Part shown: piece by piece, positions 1 through 8,551 of the stretch
How positions within the stretch are numbered: the first letter of the stretch is position 1
Layout of the letters: each line of letters begins with the position of its first letter
Assembly (NCBI RefSeq): GCF_011764445.1
Contig: NZ_BLPG01000001.1
Coordinates: 4,340,001-4,404,000, forward strand
Length of the DNA: 64,000 nt
Source: Phytohabitans rumicis
GTDB taxonomy: Bacteria > Actinomycetota > Actinomycetes > Mycobacteriales > Micromonosporaceae
Reading direction: 5' to 3'
The notes under the pieces: model-generated
Databases searched by the model: none
What the model was told of the DNA's origin: nothing
The model's input: the letters and a program-made list of their open reading frames with translations, nothing else
Translations under genes and position numbers: made by a program

Positions 1-35
1 TGCCGCAGGAACAACCGCTTGGTCACGTCCGCCAT
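1..35 (-). CDS. N-terminal fragment of an unidentified gene running off the window
   Basis: A minus-strand ATG at 33-35 opens a frame reading MADVTKRLFLR before the window ends. A purine-rich GGGAGGG lies about 6 bases upstream (complement of 40-50), a good ribosome binding site. It is divergent from the Nudix regulator at 111. Eleven residues are too few to name the product. Divergence from a NrtR-like regulator makes it a candidate target of that regulator, by inference only. Confidence 0.5.
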   Translation of the reverse strand, partial: MADVTKRLFLR

Positions 36-55
36 GACCACCCTCCCCTTTTTCT

Positions 56-68
56 CGTCACCATGACG
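56..68. promoter_or_regulatory. Inverted repeat between divergent genes, possible NrtR-like operator
   Basis: CGTCA-CCA-TGACG is a 5-bp-arm inverted repeat midway between the partial minus gene and the Nudix regulator. It covers the alternative upstream ATG at 63, which argues that translation really starts at 111. Nudix-type repressors commonly bind divergent promoters, so this is a plausible autoregulatory site. The assignment is inference from position and symmetry. Confidence 0.35.
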
Positions 69-110
69 ATAACAGCCGTGATAGATTCTCGTCAAGGTGG
101 TGATAAAGAG

Positions 111-793
111 ATGTTCGCGGTCACCGTCGACCTGGTGGTCCTGACCGTCCGCGGCGGCGAGCTGTGCGTGCTCCTGGTACGCCGCGGCACCCCGCCCTTC
201 GCGGGCCGGTGGGCGCTGCCGGGCGGCTTCGTCCTCCCCGCCGAGGACCTCGCCACCGCCGCCGTACGCGAGTTGGCCGAGGAGACCGGCCTACGCCACC
301 CGGCCGGCCACCTTGAGCAGCTCGGCAGCTACGGCGACCCGGACCGCGACCCGCGCGGGCGGGTGGTCACGATCGCCTACCTGGCCCTGCTGCCGGATCT
401 GCCCACCCCGGTGGCCGGCACCGACGCGGCGCACGCGGAGTGGCTCCCGATCTGCCGGGTACGCGAGGCAGACCTCGCCTTCGACCACGAAAAGATCTTC
501 ACGGACGGCCTGGAGCGGGCCCGCGCCAAGCTGGAGTACACGCCGCTGGCGACCGCGTTCTGCCCGCCCGAGTTCACCGTGGCCCAGCTGCGCCAGGTGT
601 ACGAGACGGTGTGGGGCACCCACCTCGATCCGCGCAACTTCCACCGCAAGGTCACGGGTACGCCCGGTTTTGTCGAGCCGGCCGGCCGCTCGACGACCGG
701 CGACCGTGGCCGGCCCGCCCAGGTCTTCGTCCGGGCCCGGCCGCCCTGCTACACCCTCCGATGCTGCGGCCGGAACGCCCAAGATCCGCCTGA
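111..793 (+). CDS. NrtR-like Nudix regulator / Nudix hydrolase, frame broken near 733
   Basis: An N-terminal Nudix domain shows a Nudix-box-like run (GGFVLPAEDLATAAVRELAE, then ETG), followed by the winged-helix C-terminal domain of the NrtR type (FTVAQLRQVYETVWG, RNFHRKV, TTGDRGRPAQ). NrtR proteins sense ADP-ribose-type ligands and repress NAD or sugar genes. The start at 111 (MFAVTVDLVVL) fits the family better than the ATG at 63. After GRPAQVFVR the frame is lost. One extra G in the GGG run at 733-735 restores the expected tail (GPAALLHPPMLRP) ending at a TGA at 791-793, for about 227 residues. Without it the frame runs into unrelated sequence to 1040. I treat the break as a probable sequencing error. 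The stop lies inside the palindromic repeat that follows. Confidence 0.8.
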
Positions 794-847
794 TCAGGGA
801 CCCGCTCTCTCGGCACGCCACAAAACGCCCGAGCTATTCCCTGATCA
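790..847. repeat. Palindromic intergenic repeat, family B copy 1
   Basis: The ends are inverted copies of TGATCAGGGA around a centre that includes CTCTCGGCACGCC. The reverse complement of the copy at 51558-51618 aligns over its whole length. The element supplies the stop codon of the upstream Nudix gene (TGA 791-793) and of the convergent Pro-rich gene (TAG, complement of 834-836). It probably also acts as a bidirectional terminator. Confidence 0.7.
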
Positions 848-1408
848 ACGCGGACGGGAAGGGCACGCACGGAGGTGTGGGCGTGGGCGGGAGGGTGATC
901 ACCGGGGGCGTGGGGGACGGGGAAGGCGTGGGAGAAGGCGAGGGGGACGGCGTCGGGGTCGGGGACGGGCGGGGGAGACCGAGGCGGACTCCACGGGACG
1001 GGCGGGGCGGGGGTGCGTGCGGATGGGGCGGCGGCGTTGAGGTTCGCGCTTCGCCACGGGGCGCAGAGACTCGGCCACTCCGGCCGGAAGCGGAGGCTCC
1101 TCGGGGAACAGCGTGGGCGGCGGCAACACCACCACCGGTCCCTCCGACGGCGGCGCGATGAACGGGGTCGTACCGCCCGCCGCCGTACTCCCGACGGTCG
1201 CCGAACCGGCGCTGATCGCCGCGATGATCGGGAGTGAGGACATTGTCACAAGCATGATTACGATGACGGTGTAACGCCTGGTGGGGCCGGCTAGGCCCTC
1301 CGCCCGGTGTACGCCGGCCACGCGCCGGTCCGCCACGTGCGTGCCGCCCGTCGGCCGGTGGCGCGCGAGCAGCGGCAGCGGCACCGAACCATCCCCCCGG
1401 TGCGGCAC
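834..1408 (-). CDS. Single-pass membrane protein with Pro/Ser/Thr-rich tail, frame-broken
   Basis: A GTG at 1406-1408 follows GAGGAG by 8 bases. About 50 polar residues precede a membrane segment (RRYTVIVIMLVTMSSLPIIA) and an extracytoplasmic Pro-rich stretch (TTPFIAPPSEGPVVVLPPP). Further on the starting frame turns into Arg/Pro noise. A different frame reads a typical surface linker of PSPTPTPSPSPSPTPSPSP type and ends PFPSALIRE-stop at 834. The two halves are therefore probably one protein, with at least one lost base between about 960 and 1080. No family is recognised. The composition resembles actinobacterial cell-surface proteins that span the wall. Confidence 0.5.
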
Positions 1409-1518
1409 GGCTGTAGCTCCTCTACGTTGAGGCGGAAGTCCTCACACAGGGTCGCTCATACGGACACGGAGCGCCACCGCTCTAGAGCGTGTCCATGTGC
1501 CATTTTTTCTGCTATACC

Positions 1519-1641
1519 CGGCCTTTTTGCCACGTCCGCGCCGCCATCGTGGGCGGCCTCCGCACCAGCGGACGCAGCGAATACCGGCCTTTTTGCCACG
1601 TCCGCGCCGCCATCGTGGGCGGCCTCCGCACCAGCGGACGC
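1519..1641. repeat. Tandem pair of 57-bp hairpin units (66-bp period)
   Basis: Two apparently identical 57-bp units, 1519-1575 and 1585-1641, are separated by 9 bp. Each begins CGGCCTTTTTGCCACG and contains nested inverted repeats: outer CGTCCGC/GCGGACG and inner GCCGCC-ATCGTG-GGCGGC. The identity implies a recent duplication. The unit could fold as RNA or a cruciform. A 66-bp period keeps the reading frame, but neither strand looks coding. Confidence 0.75.
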
Positions 1642-1668
1642 CGCAACTACTACCCCAGACCGGCATTA

Positions 1669-1688
1669 GCCACCATTGGCAAGGTGGC
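1669..1688. promoter_or_regulatory. 20-bp inverted repeat, possible operator
   Basis: GCCACC-ATTGGCAA-GGTGGC lies about 200 bases before the E1 alpha start. Symmetry and position in the operon's upstream region suggest a repressor site. No regulator gene adjoins, so the ligand and protein are unknown. Confidence 0.3.
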
Positions 1689-1892
1689 ACTGTGGAGAGC
1701 CTCCTCACCTCTGCGAATATGGACCCGACGGCAACGCCGCCGTAATCTCCGCCCACCAGCGGTGAGCGGCGGCGCGGGCCGTCACTCCGCCGCGCGGCAA
1801 CCCCAACCCGGGCTAGGCGCGGCACCGGCACCACGAGCTGCGCGTCCCCGGGACACCCCCGGCAGCGCCGCACCGACGACAGGGAGAGACGG

Positions 1893-3020
1893 ATGGCGAA
1901 ACAAGCGGCCGGCGAACCAGCACCGGATTTCGTCCAGTTACTCACCCCGGACGGGGAGCGGATCGAGAGGGCTACCGGCGCCGACGGCGTCGAGTACTCG
2001 GTCGACTTCACCGACGAGGAGTACCGGGGGCTCTACCGCGACCTGGTGGTGATCCGCAAACTGGACGCCGAGGCCACCGCGCTGCAACGCCAGGGCGAGC
2101 TGGGCATCTGGGCCAGCCTGCTGGGGCAGGAAGCGGCTCAGGTCGGCTCCGGCAGGGCGTTGCGCACCCAGGACATGGCGTTCCCGACGTACCGCGAGCA
2201 CGGGGTCCTGTATTGCCGCGGGATCGACCCGATCCTGCCGCTGAGCCTCTTCCGGGGCGTGGACCAGGGCGCCTGGGACCCCAACGAGGTCCGGGTCAAC
2301 ATGTACACGATCGTCATCGGCGCCCAGACGCTCCACGCCACCGGGTACGCCATGGGCATCACCAAGGACGGCAAGGTCGGCGGCGACGACGGCGAGGCCG
2401 TCCTCTGCTACTTCGGCGACGGCGCCACCTCCCAGGGAGACGTCAACGAGGCGTTCATCTGGGCCAGCGTGTTCCACTCCCCGATCGTGTTCTTCTGCCA
2501 GAACAACCAGTACGCCATCTCGGAGCCGATCGAGAAGCAGACCCGCATCCCGCTCTACCGGCGGGCGGACGGCTTCGGCTTCCCCGGCCTGCGGGTGGAC
2601 GGCAACGACGTGCTCGCCACGTACGCGGTCACCCGCACGGCGCTCGACAACGCGCGGCACGGCCAGGGGCCGACCCTGATCGAGGCGTACACGTACCGGA
2701 TGGGCGCCCACACCACCACCGACGACCCGACCCGCTACCGCATCGCTAGCGAGGTCGAGGCATGGCAGGCCAAGGACCCGATCGCCCGGGTACGGGCGTT
2801 CGTGGAAAAGCAGCAGATCGCCGACGCGGCCTTCTTCGACGAGGTCGACGAGCAGGCCAAGCGGGAGGCTCTGCACCTGCGCGAGCGCGTGCTCGCGATG
2901 CCCGACCCGCAACCGTTGACCCTGTTCGACAACGTCTACCCGCACGGCTCGCCGGAGATCGACGCCCAGCGCGAGCGGTTCGCCGAGTACCTGGACTCGT
3001 TCGAGGGGAGCGCGCACTGA
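1893..3020 (+). CDS. 2-oxoacid dehydrogenase E1 component, alpha subunit
   Basis: This 375-residue protein is the thiamine-diphosphate subunit that decarboxylates pyruvate or branched-chain 2-oxoacids in the E1-E2-E3 complex. The ThDP motif runs from GDG (175-177) to NN (204-205, CQNNQYAIS). The conserved loop with MGAHTTTDDPTRYR follows. The start has GGGAGAGA upstream. Its stop overlaps the next gene's start (TGATG), so the two subunits are translationally coupled. Pyruvate and branched-chain E1 enzymes of this type cannot be told apart from sequence reading. No E3 gene lies in the window, so dihydrolipoyl dehydrogenase must be encoded elsewhere. Confidence 0.93.
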   Translation: MAKQAAGEPAPDFVQLLTPDGERIERATGADGVEYSVDFTDEEYRGLYRDLVVIRKLDAEATALQRQGELGIWASLLGQEAAQVGSGRALRTQDMAFPTYREHGVLYCRGIDPILPLSLFRGVDQGAWDPNEVRVNMYTIVIGAQTLHATGYAMGITKDGKVGGDDGEAVLCYFGDGATSQGDVNEAFIWASVFHSPIVFFCQNNQYAISEPIEKQTRIPLYRRADGFGFPGLRVDGNDVLATYAVTRTALDNARHGQGPTLIEAYTYRMGAHTTTDDPTRYRIASEVEAWQAKDPIARVRAFVEKQQIADAAFFDEVDEQAKREALHLRERVLAMPDPQPLTLFDNVYPHGSPEIDAQRERFAEYLDSFEGSAH

Positions 3021-3994
3021 TGGCCGAGAAGCTGACCATTGGCAAGGCGCTGAACGCCGGCCTGCGACGGGCGTTGGAGAGCGACCCCAAGGTCCTCATC
3101 ATGGGCGAAGACGTCGGCAAGCTCGGCGGCGTCTTCCGGATCACCGACGGCCTGCAGAAGGACTTCGGTGACGACCGTGTCATGGACACCCCGCTGGCCG
3201 AGTCCGGCATCATCGGCACGGCGATCGGCCTCGCGATCCGCGGCTACCGCCCGGTCTGCGAGATCCAGTTCGACGGCTTCGTCTACCCGGCGTACGACCA
3301 GATCGTCTCGCAGGTCGCCAAGATGTACTACCGGTCGCAGGGCAAGGTCAAAGTGCCCATGGTGATCCGCATCCCGTTCGGCGGCGGCATCGGCGCGGTC
3401 GAGCACCACTCCGAGTCGCCCGAGGCGTACTTCGCGCACACCGCCGGCCTCAAGGTGGTGGCGTGCAGCTCGCCGCAGGACGCGTACACGATGATCCAGC
3501 AGGCCATCACCTCCGACGACCCGATCGTGTTCTTCGAGCCCAAGCGGCGGTACCACGAGAAGGGCGAGGTCGACCCGGACCTGACGTACCCCTTGCATGC
3601 CTCCCGCCGCGTGCGGCCCGGCACGGACGCGACGGTCTTGGCCTACGGACCGATGGTCCGCACGGCCCTGGACGCGGCGACGGCCGCGGCCGAGGACGGC
3701 CGCGAGCTGGAGGTCTTCGACCTGCGCACGCTCTCCCCGCTCGACCTCGCGCCGATCTACGAGTCGGTGCGCCGCACCGGCCGCTGCGTGATGGTGCACG
3801 AGGCGCCGTCCAACGTCGGCCTGGGCGCCGAGATCGCCGCCCGGATCACCGAGGAGTGCTTCTACTCCCTGGAGGCACCCGTCCTGCGGGTGACCGGCTA
3901 CGACACCCCCTACCCGGCCGCCCGGCTGGAGGAAGAGTTCCTGCCCGACCTCGACCGGGTGCTCGACGCCGTCGACCGCACCTTCAGGTGGTGA
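3020..3994 (+). CDS. 2-oxoacid dehydrogenase E1 component, beta subunit
   Basis: This 324-residue transketolase-like subunit pairs with the alpha subunit to form the heterotetrameric E1. It shows the pyrimidine-binding segment (GEDVGKLGGVFRIT; TPLAESGIIG, with the conserved Glu near 61), EHHSES near 118-123, and a C-terminal transketolase domain (EVFDLRTLSPLD, MVHEAPSNVGLGAEIAA). The ATG overlaps the alpha stop by one base, and GAGGGGAG sits 9 bases upstream inside the alpha gene. Five bases separate its stop from the E2 start, so all three genes form one operon. Confidence 0.93.
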   Translation: MAEKLTIGKALNAGLRRALESDPKVLIMGEDVGKLGGVFRITDGLQKDFGDDRVMDTPLAESGIIGTAIGLAIRGYRPVCEIQFDGFVYPAYDQIVSQVAKMYYRSQGKVKVPMVIRIPFGGGIGAVEHHSESPEAYFAHTAGLKVVACSSPQDAYTMIQQAITSDDPIVFFEPKRRYHEKGEVDPDLTYPLHASRRVRPGTDATVLAYGPMVRTALDAATAAAEDGRELEVFDLRTLSPLDLAPIYESVRRTGRCVMVHEAPSNVGLGAEIAARITEECFYSLEAPVLRVTGYDTPYPAARLEEEFLPDLDRVLDAVDRTFRW

Positions 3995-3999
3995 CCGGG

Positions 4000-5253
4000 A
4001 TGTCGCGGATCAAGGAGTTTCCCCTGCCGGACCTCGGCGAGGGCTTGGTCGAGGGCGAGATCCTCAAGTGGCTGGTGTCGGTCGGCGACACCATCGAGCT
4101 CAACCAGCCGATCGTCGAGGTCGAGACCGCCAAGGCCGCCGTCGAGATCCCCGCGAAGTGGGCCGGCAAGGTCCTCGCCATCCACTGCGAGGAGGGCACG
4201 ACCGTCGAGGTCGGCGCGCCGATCATCTCGATCGACACGGACCCCGACGCCGGCGAGCCGGCCGAGGCCGCACGCACCCCGGTCCTGGTGGGTTACGGTC
4301 CGCGGACGGCCGCGGCCGCGCGCCGTCCTCGCAAAACAAACGGGAGTACGCCCAGCACCGCCCCGCCGGCCGTAGAGGCAGTGCCCGAACCGCCGTCGAA
4401 GCCGCTGGTGCTGGCCAAGCCGCCCGTCCGAAAGCTCGCCCGGGATCTCGGTGTGGATCTCACCACACTCACCGGCTCCGGGCCGGAGGGCTCGATCACC
4501 CGGGACGACGTGCAGGCCGCGGTGTCGGCGCCGGCCCCAGTTTTTGCGGTCGGTGATCGGGAGCAGCGCATCCCCGTCAAGGGCGTGCGCAAGCTCACCG
4601 CGGCGAACATGGTCACGTCGGCGTTCACGGCGCCGCACGTCAGCGAGTTCCTGACGATCGACATGACCCGGTCGATCAAGGCGCTCGACCGGTTGCGGGC
4701 GCTGCCCGAGTGGCGCGAGGCGCGGATCTCCCCGCTGCTGCTGGTCGCCAAGGCGGTCCTGCTGGCGGCCCAGCGCCACCCGATGATCAATTCCAGCTGG
4801 GCGGGCGACGAGATCGTCGTCAAGCAGTACGTCAACCTCGGCATCGCCGCGGCCACCGAGCGCGGGCTGATCGTTCCCAACATCAAGGACGCCGGCCGGC
4901 TCTCGCTGCGTGAGTTGGCCGACGCGATGACAGCGCTCGTGCAAACCGCCAAAGCAGGACGTACCGCCCCGGCGGACATGTCCGGCGGCACGTTCACGAT
5001 CACGAACGTGGGCGTCTTCGGGATCGACACGGGCACGCCGATCCTGCCGCCGGGCGAGTCGGCGATCCTCGCGTTCGGCGCCGTACGTGAGGCGCCCTGG
5101 GTGCACAAGGGCAAGATCCGGGTGCGCCAGGTCACGACGCTCGGCCTGTCGTTCGACCACCGGATCATCGACGGCGAACTGGGCTCGAAGTTCCTGCGGG
5201 ACGTGGGCGCGTTCCTCTCCGATCCGGAGGCGATCCTGCTGGCCTGGACCTAA
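4000..5253 (+). CDS. 2-oxoacid dehydrogenase E2, dihydrolipoyl acyltransferase
   Basis: This 417-residue core protein transfers the acyl group from E1 to CoA. It has one N-terminal lipoyl domain (lipoyl Lys about 45 in VETAKAAVEI), an Ala/Pro-rich linker, an E1/E3-binding domain about 138-174 (VRKLARDLGVDLTTLTGSG), and the catalytic domain with FDHRIIDGE, where His about 387 is the general base. The true start is the ATG at 4000, since the open frame upstream overlaps E1 beta out of phase. A single lipoyl domain and this length fit the Gram-positive PDH/BCKDH type. It is the last gene of the operon. Confidence 0.93.
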   Translation: MSRIKEFPLPDLGEGLVEGEILKWLVSVGDTIELNQPIVEVETAKAAVEIPAKWAGKVLAIHCEEGTTVEVGAPIISIDTDPDAGEPAEAARTPVLVGYGPRTAAAARRPRKTNGSTPSTAPPAVEAVPEPPSKPLVLAKPPVRKLARDLGVDLTTLTGSGPEGSITRDDVQAAVSAPAPVFAVGDREQRIPVKGVRKLTAANMVTSAFTAPHVSEFLTIDMTRSIKALDRLRALPEWREARISPLLLVAKAVLLAAQRHPMINSSWAGDEIVVKQYVNLGIAAATERGLIVPNIKDAGRLSLRELADAMTALVQTAKAGRTAPADMSGGTFTITNVGVFGIDTGTPILPPGESAILAFGAVREAPWVHKGKIRVRQVTTLGLSFDHRIIDGELGSKFLRDVGAFLSDPEAILLAWT

Positions 5254-5347
5254 GATTATTCGGCACGTGGCCGACCTCACCTAATAATCGATGGCGGATG
5301 CACGCTTTCCGAGGTTAAATAGGAGGCGAGCAAAGGGGAGGGAAGCC

Positions 5348-5485
5348 ATGAAGATGATCGATCGGTACCGCAGCCGCCGCGAGGCCAACCGGCGCGCCCG
5401 CGCCATCGAGCGCGCACTGAGTGCCGCGAACTCGCCAGCCGTGCGCGACGAGATCCGCATCATCGCCCAGCGTCACTACGGGTGA
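5348..5485 (+). CDS. Small basic protein of 45 residues, unknown function
   Basis: The ATG at 5348 follows a very strong site (AGGGGAGGGAAGCC). The product is rich in Arg and Ala (MKMIDRYRSRREANRRARAI) and predicted helical, ending DEIRIIAQRHYG. An upstream ATG at 5291 is in frame but has no ribosome site. The protein is small, basic and cytoplasmic, with no recognisable domain. It looks like a short conserved actinobacterial protein, from memory only. The MITE-like element begins 14 bases after its stop. Confidence 0.65.
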   Translation: MKMIDRYRSRREANRRARAIERALSAANSPAVRDEIRIIAQRHYG

Positions 5486-5498
5486 TCTGAAGCACGTC

Positions 5499-5664
5499 AG
5501 GGCCTATCCGGTGGATCTTGTGGGAGCGAGGCGAGGTCCAGGCGGCGATCCGGCGGTGCCGGGCGGGAGGTCACATACCGGTGTTGTATGTAGCCTTTCG
5601 TCCGGTGCCGCCGGTCGTCGTCTGGGCCCGCCGCAGCCCCACAAAGATCCGCCGGATAGGCCCT
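5499..5664. mobile_element. MITE-like inverted-repeat element, copy 1 (166 bp)
   Basis: The terminal inverted repeats of about 27 bp are AGGGCCTATCCGG plus TGGATCTTGTGGG on the left, with the complementary sequence on the right ending GGATAGGCCCT. The interior (GCGAGGCGAGGTCCAGGCGG, CTGGGCCCGCCGCAGCCCCAC) matches the 110-bp element at 23816-23925. Copy 1 carries an extra block of roughly 40-55 bp (about 5568-5625, ending TCCGGTGCCGCC) absent from copy 2. No transposase is encoded and no target duplication is evident. It lies between the 45-residue gene and that gene's terminator. Confidence 0.75.
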
Positions 5665-5666
5665 AG

Positions 5667-5698
5667 CGACCCGTCCGGGTGCACCGGGCGGGTCGTTT
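5667..5698 (+). terminator. Rho-independent terminator
   Basis: CGACCCGTCCGG pairs with CCGGGCGGGTCG (12 bp with one G-U) across the loop GTGCA, followed by TTT. It starts three bases after the MITE end and probably terminated the E2/45-residue transcript before the element arrived. Confidence 0.65.
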
Positions 5699-5911
5699 GT
5701 GTTGGCTGGTCGCCGAGACCGGGATTCCTGATAGCAGCGCGGGCCCGGTACGGTTGGCAACGGTCGTCGCCCCTTGGGCAGCGCACCCGTCGTCATCAAT
5801 CGGTTACTGCTGGCGGCGGTCGCGAGTCGGGGCCGCCACGACCTGCACGGCCGGCTCCGCCGGGCCTCTACGCGGAGGCGGCACGGCCGACATGTGATGG
5901 AGGAGGCGCAC

Positions 5912-8551
5912 ATGACGTCCGAGGGCCCGCAGCACCCCGGCCAAGAGCCGGCTGACGCTGCGCCGGGCGCCGGCGGACCAGCGCTGTACGGCAGTAGTGG
6001 ACAGCCGGCGCACGACAGCGAATGGGGCGTACCCACCCCGTGGGGAGCCGCTCCCCCGCCGAACAGCGCCGAGGCACCCGCCCCCGGCGTTCCGGCCGGT
6101 GCACCGGCACCCGCGTTCCCCACCAACTGGGGACCGCAGCCGGACGCCTACCCGCCTCCGCCAGCGGCGTACCCCCCGCCGCCCCAGGGCAACTTCCCCC
6201 CGCCCCCTCAGCCGGGCTTCCCACAGCCGCCCCAGGCAGGCTTCCCGCCGCCCGGCGTGGCGTCGGTGTCCCCGCCCGGCGTGGCCTCCGTGCCTCCCGC
6301 GCAGCCCCGGCCGAGCCGATGGGCCTGCCCCCGAGGCGTGGGCGCCGGTAGGTGCCTGGCCGCCGCCGACCGCCCAGCCGGAGCCGTCGTACCCGCCGGA
6401 GCCGGCTCCCCAGCCGTCCCTGCGCCCGGCCAGCCGGCACGACCTGCCCCAGCGCGAGCCCGGCGGTGGCTACGAGCCCGACGGCGGCCTTCAGCCGGGC
6501 AACGGCTTCCAGCCGGGTGGCTTCGGGCCGGCTAGCGGCTTTGAGCCCGCCAGGGGCTTCGAGCCCAACGCCGGCGGTTACGAGCAGCTTGGTGGCGGCT
6601 TCGAGCCCGCCGAGGGCTTCCAGCCCGCTGCCGGCGGTTACGAGCAGCCCGCCAGTGGTTACGAGCAGCCTGGCGGTCGCTTCGAGCCCGCCGGGGCGTC
6701 CAGCCCACTGCCGGCTTCGAGCCCAGCGCCGGCGGTTACGGCGAACAGCCCGGCGGCGGTTTTGAGCCGGCTTCCGGCGGTTACGAGCAGCCTAGGGGCG
6801 GCTTCGAGCCGACCCGGTACGAGGCGGGTCACCGGCAGCCTGACCGCGAAGACTCGCCGCCGCGTGGCTTCCCCGGGCAGGAGGTGCGCGTCCCAGGTGC
6901 CAACCTCGGCACCCCGCCGCCCGGTGAGCCCGGTCTGTTCACCCCGCGCCCGGCCGATCCGTACCAGGCGCCGCCGGCGGCCAACCCGTACCCGCAGGCC
7001 GGTCAGGGGCAGATCTCTTCACTCCGCCGCCCGCGCCGGGTCAGTACGGGCAGGCGCCGGAGGCTCAGCCCGCCTACGAGGCTCCTCCCCCTTCTTACGG
7101 CCCCCCACACGAGGCTCCGCCCTCGTACGACGGTCCTGGGTCCTATGGGCCGCCGCACGACGCTCCGTACGGGGCCCCGCACTCCTCCGAGCCGCAGGGC
7201 ACGGATCCGCGCGATCAGCAGCCGTACGCATCCGCCCCGGCTGGCGGATCCGCTCCGGCCCCGGGGCCGTTCGGGTCCAACGGTCACGTGTTCGGGTCGG
7301 CGGGACCCTCCGCGCCCCGCCCCACGCGGCCGCCGCGGCGCCGCACTCGGACCAGGTCGAGCCCAAGCCGGTCTCGGCGAGCGCCTCCGTGCCGGTTGCC
7401 AGCCGCATCGCGCCCCCGGCCGACCAGGTCGCGGTCGTCCCACCGCAGGCGCAGGCGCCGCAGTCCCGCGTCTACGGCCGTCCGGCGGCGCCCGAGGTCG
7501 ACGACCCCGAGCCGTTCTCGCCGCCGCCACCGCCTCCGCCGCGCCAGGGTCCCGTGTCGGCCAGCGCCCGGGTGGCGCCACCGTCGCCGTCCAGCGCGCC
7601 ACCGTCGCCGTCCAGCGGCCCGGCCGCGCAGCCCACCTCGCCGCCCGCCCCGGGCGTCTACGGCGCGCCCCCCGGCACGTACGGCAGGCCGGTCAGCCCG
7701 CCCGGCGTGTATGGCGCCCCGCCCGAGACACCCGGCCCGTACGCGGCACCGCCGCAAGAGTTCCCGGGCCGTACGGGTCGCCCCAGGACGGTCCGCCGAA
7801 CGTTCCCGGGCCGTACGGGTCGCCGCAGGACGCGCCCGGGCCGTACTCGGAGCCCACCGGGGTGTTCCAGGGCGCGCCTCCCGGCAGCCCGGTGAGCCCG
7901 CCGCCGTACCCGCCACCGGGTCCCGCGGCGTACACGGCGGCTCCGCAGAGCCCGGCCGCCTACGCACCGCCGCAGGGTCCGCCCGGCTACCCGCCCCAGT
8001 CGCCGCAGTCGACGGCCATGTTCCCGACGCCGCAGGGACAGCCCGGCTACCCGCCCTACGACGGCCCGACCGGCTATCCGCCGCATGACGGGCCGCCCGG
8101 CTTCCCGCCGCAGGGGCCACCCCAGGGCGGTCCCGCACCGTGGGGGCCACCGCCCGGCGCCGACCAGGAGCAGAACAAGTTCAACGCGTTCCAGCCGGAG
8201 GCGGCACCCGCCAAGCCGGAGTCGGAGCCGGTGCCGCAGGTGCGCAACGGCCGCGTACTCATCATGGTGCTGGCCGCCGCGGCGCTGCTGCTGATCGTCC
8301 CGCTAGGCATCGTCTGGCTGCTCACCCGCGGGTCCGACCCGTCGTTCAACCCCGAGGTCGGCTCCTGCGTCAAGCAGTCCGGCACGACCGGCGCGGTCGC
8401 GGCGCAGTGCACCGAGGCCAACGCGTTCAAGGTCGTGTCCAAGGTGGACGAGGCCAAGCAGTGCACCGACCAGAGCCAGCCGCACGTCGTGATCGCCGGT
8501 GACGGCGGCAAGGACCAGGTGCTCTGCCTGGCCCCCGCCGCCAGTGGCTGA
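5912..8551 (+). CDS. Pro-rich single-pass membrane protein with LppU-like C-terminal domain, multiple frame breaks
   Basis: The ATG at 5912 follows GGAGGAGG by 5 bases. About 770 residues of low-complexity sequence come first: Pro-rich runs (YPPPPQGNFPPPPQPGFP), then repeats of GGYEQP/GGFEPA type, then PYGSPQDGP-like repeats. A membrane segment follows (RVLIMVLAAAALLLIVPLGI), then a 60-residue Cys-containing extracytoplasmic domain (FNPEVGSCVKQSG, AAQCTEANAFKVV, KQCTDQ, VLCLAPAASG) like the LppU/SCO3897 family. The repeat theme continues only if the frame is changed near 6310, 6695, 7010, 7320 and 7766, each in a G/C run. I therefore read one gene with sequencing errors rather than six fragments. 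It overlaps the next gene by 8 bases. Confidence 0.7.

Larger units (their letters stand above)
1409..1892. other. Intergenic region upstream of the 2-oxoacid dehydrogenase operon
   Basis: This 484-bp stretch has no convincing coding sequence; open frames on both strands only translate the tandem repeat at 1519-1641. It holds two hairpin-forming repeat units, an inverted repeat at 1669-1688, and a purine-rich GGGAGAGA just before the start at 1893. AGAGCGTGTCC at 1483-1493 resembles the end sequence of the MITE-like elements elsewhere in the window, but only over 11 bases. Confidence 0.6.

Noticed and set aside
1519-1641. CRISPR-like repeat
   Set aside because: Only two units, a 9-bp spacer and no cas genes; the units are long hairpins.
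1442-2052. Frames on both strands that translate the 66-bp tandem repeat
   Set aside because: The period keeps frame by chance; no start site or family fits, and one frame overlaps the E1 alpha gene.
5499-5664. A transposase-encoding insertion sequence
   Set aside because: The element is only 166 bp with no coding capacity; it can at most be non-autonomous.
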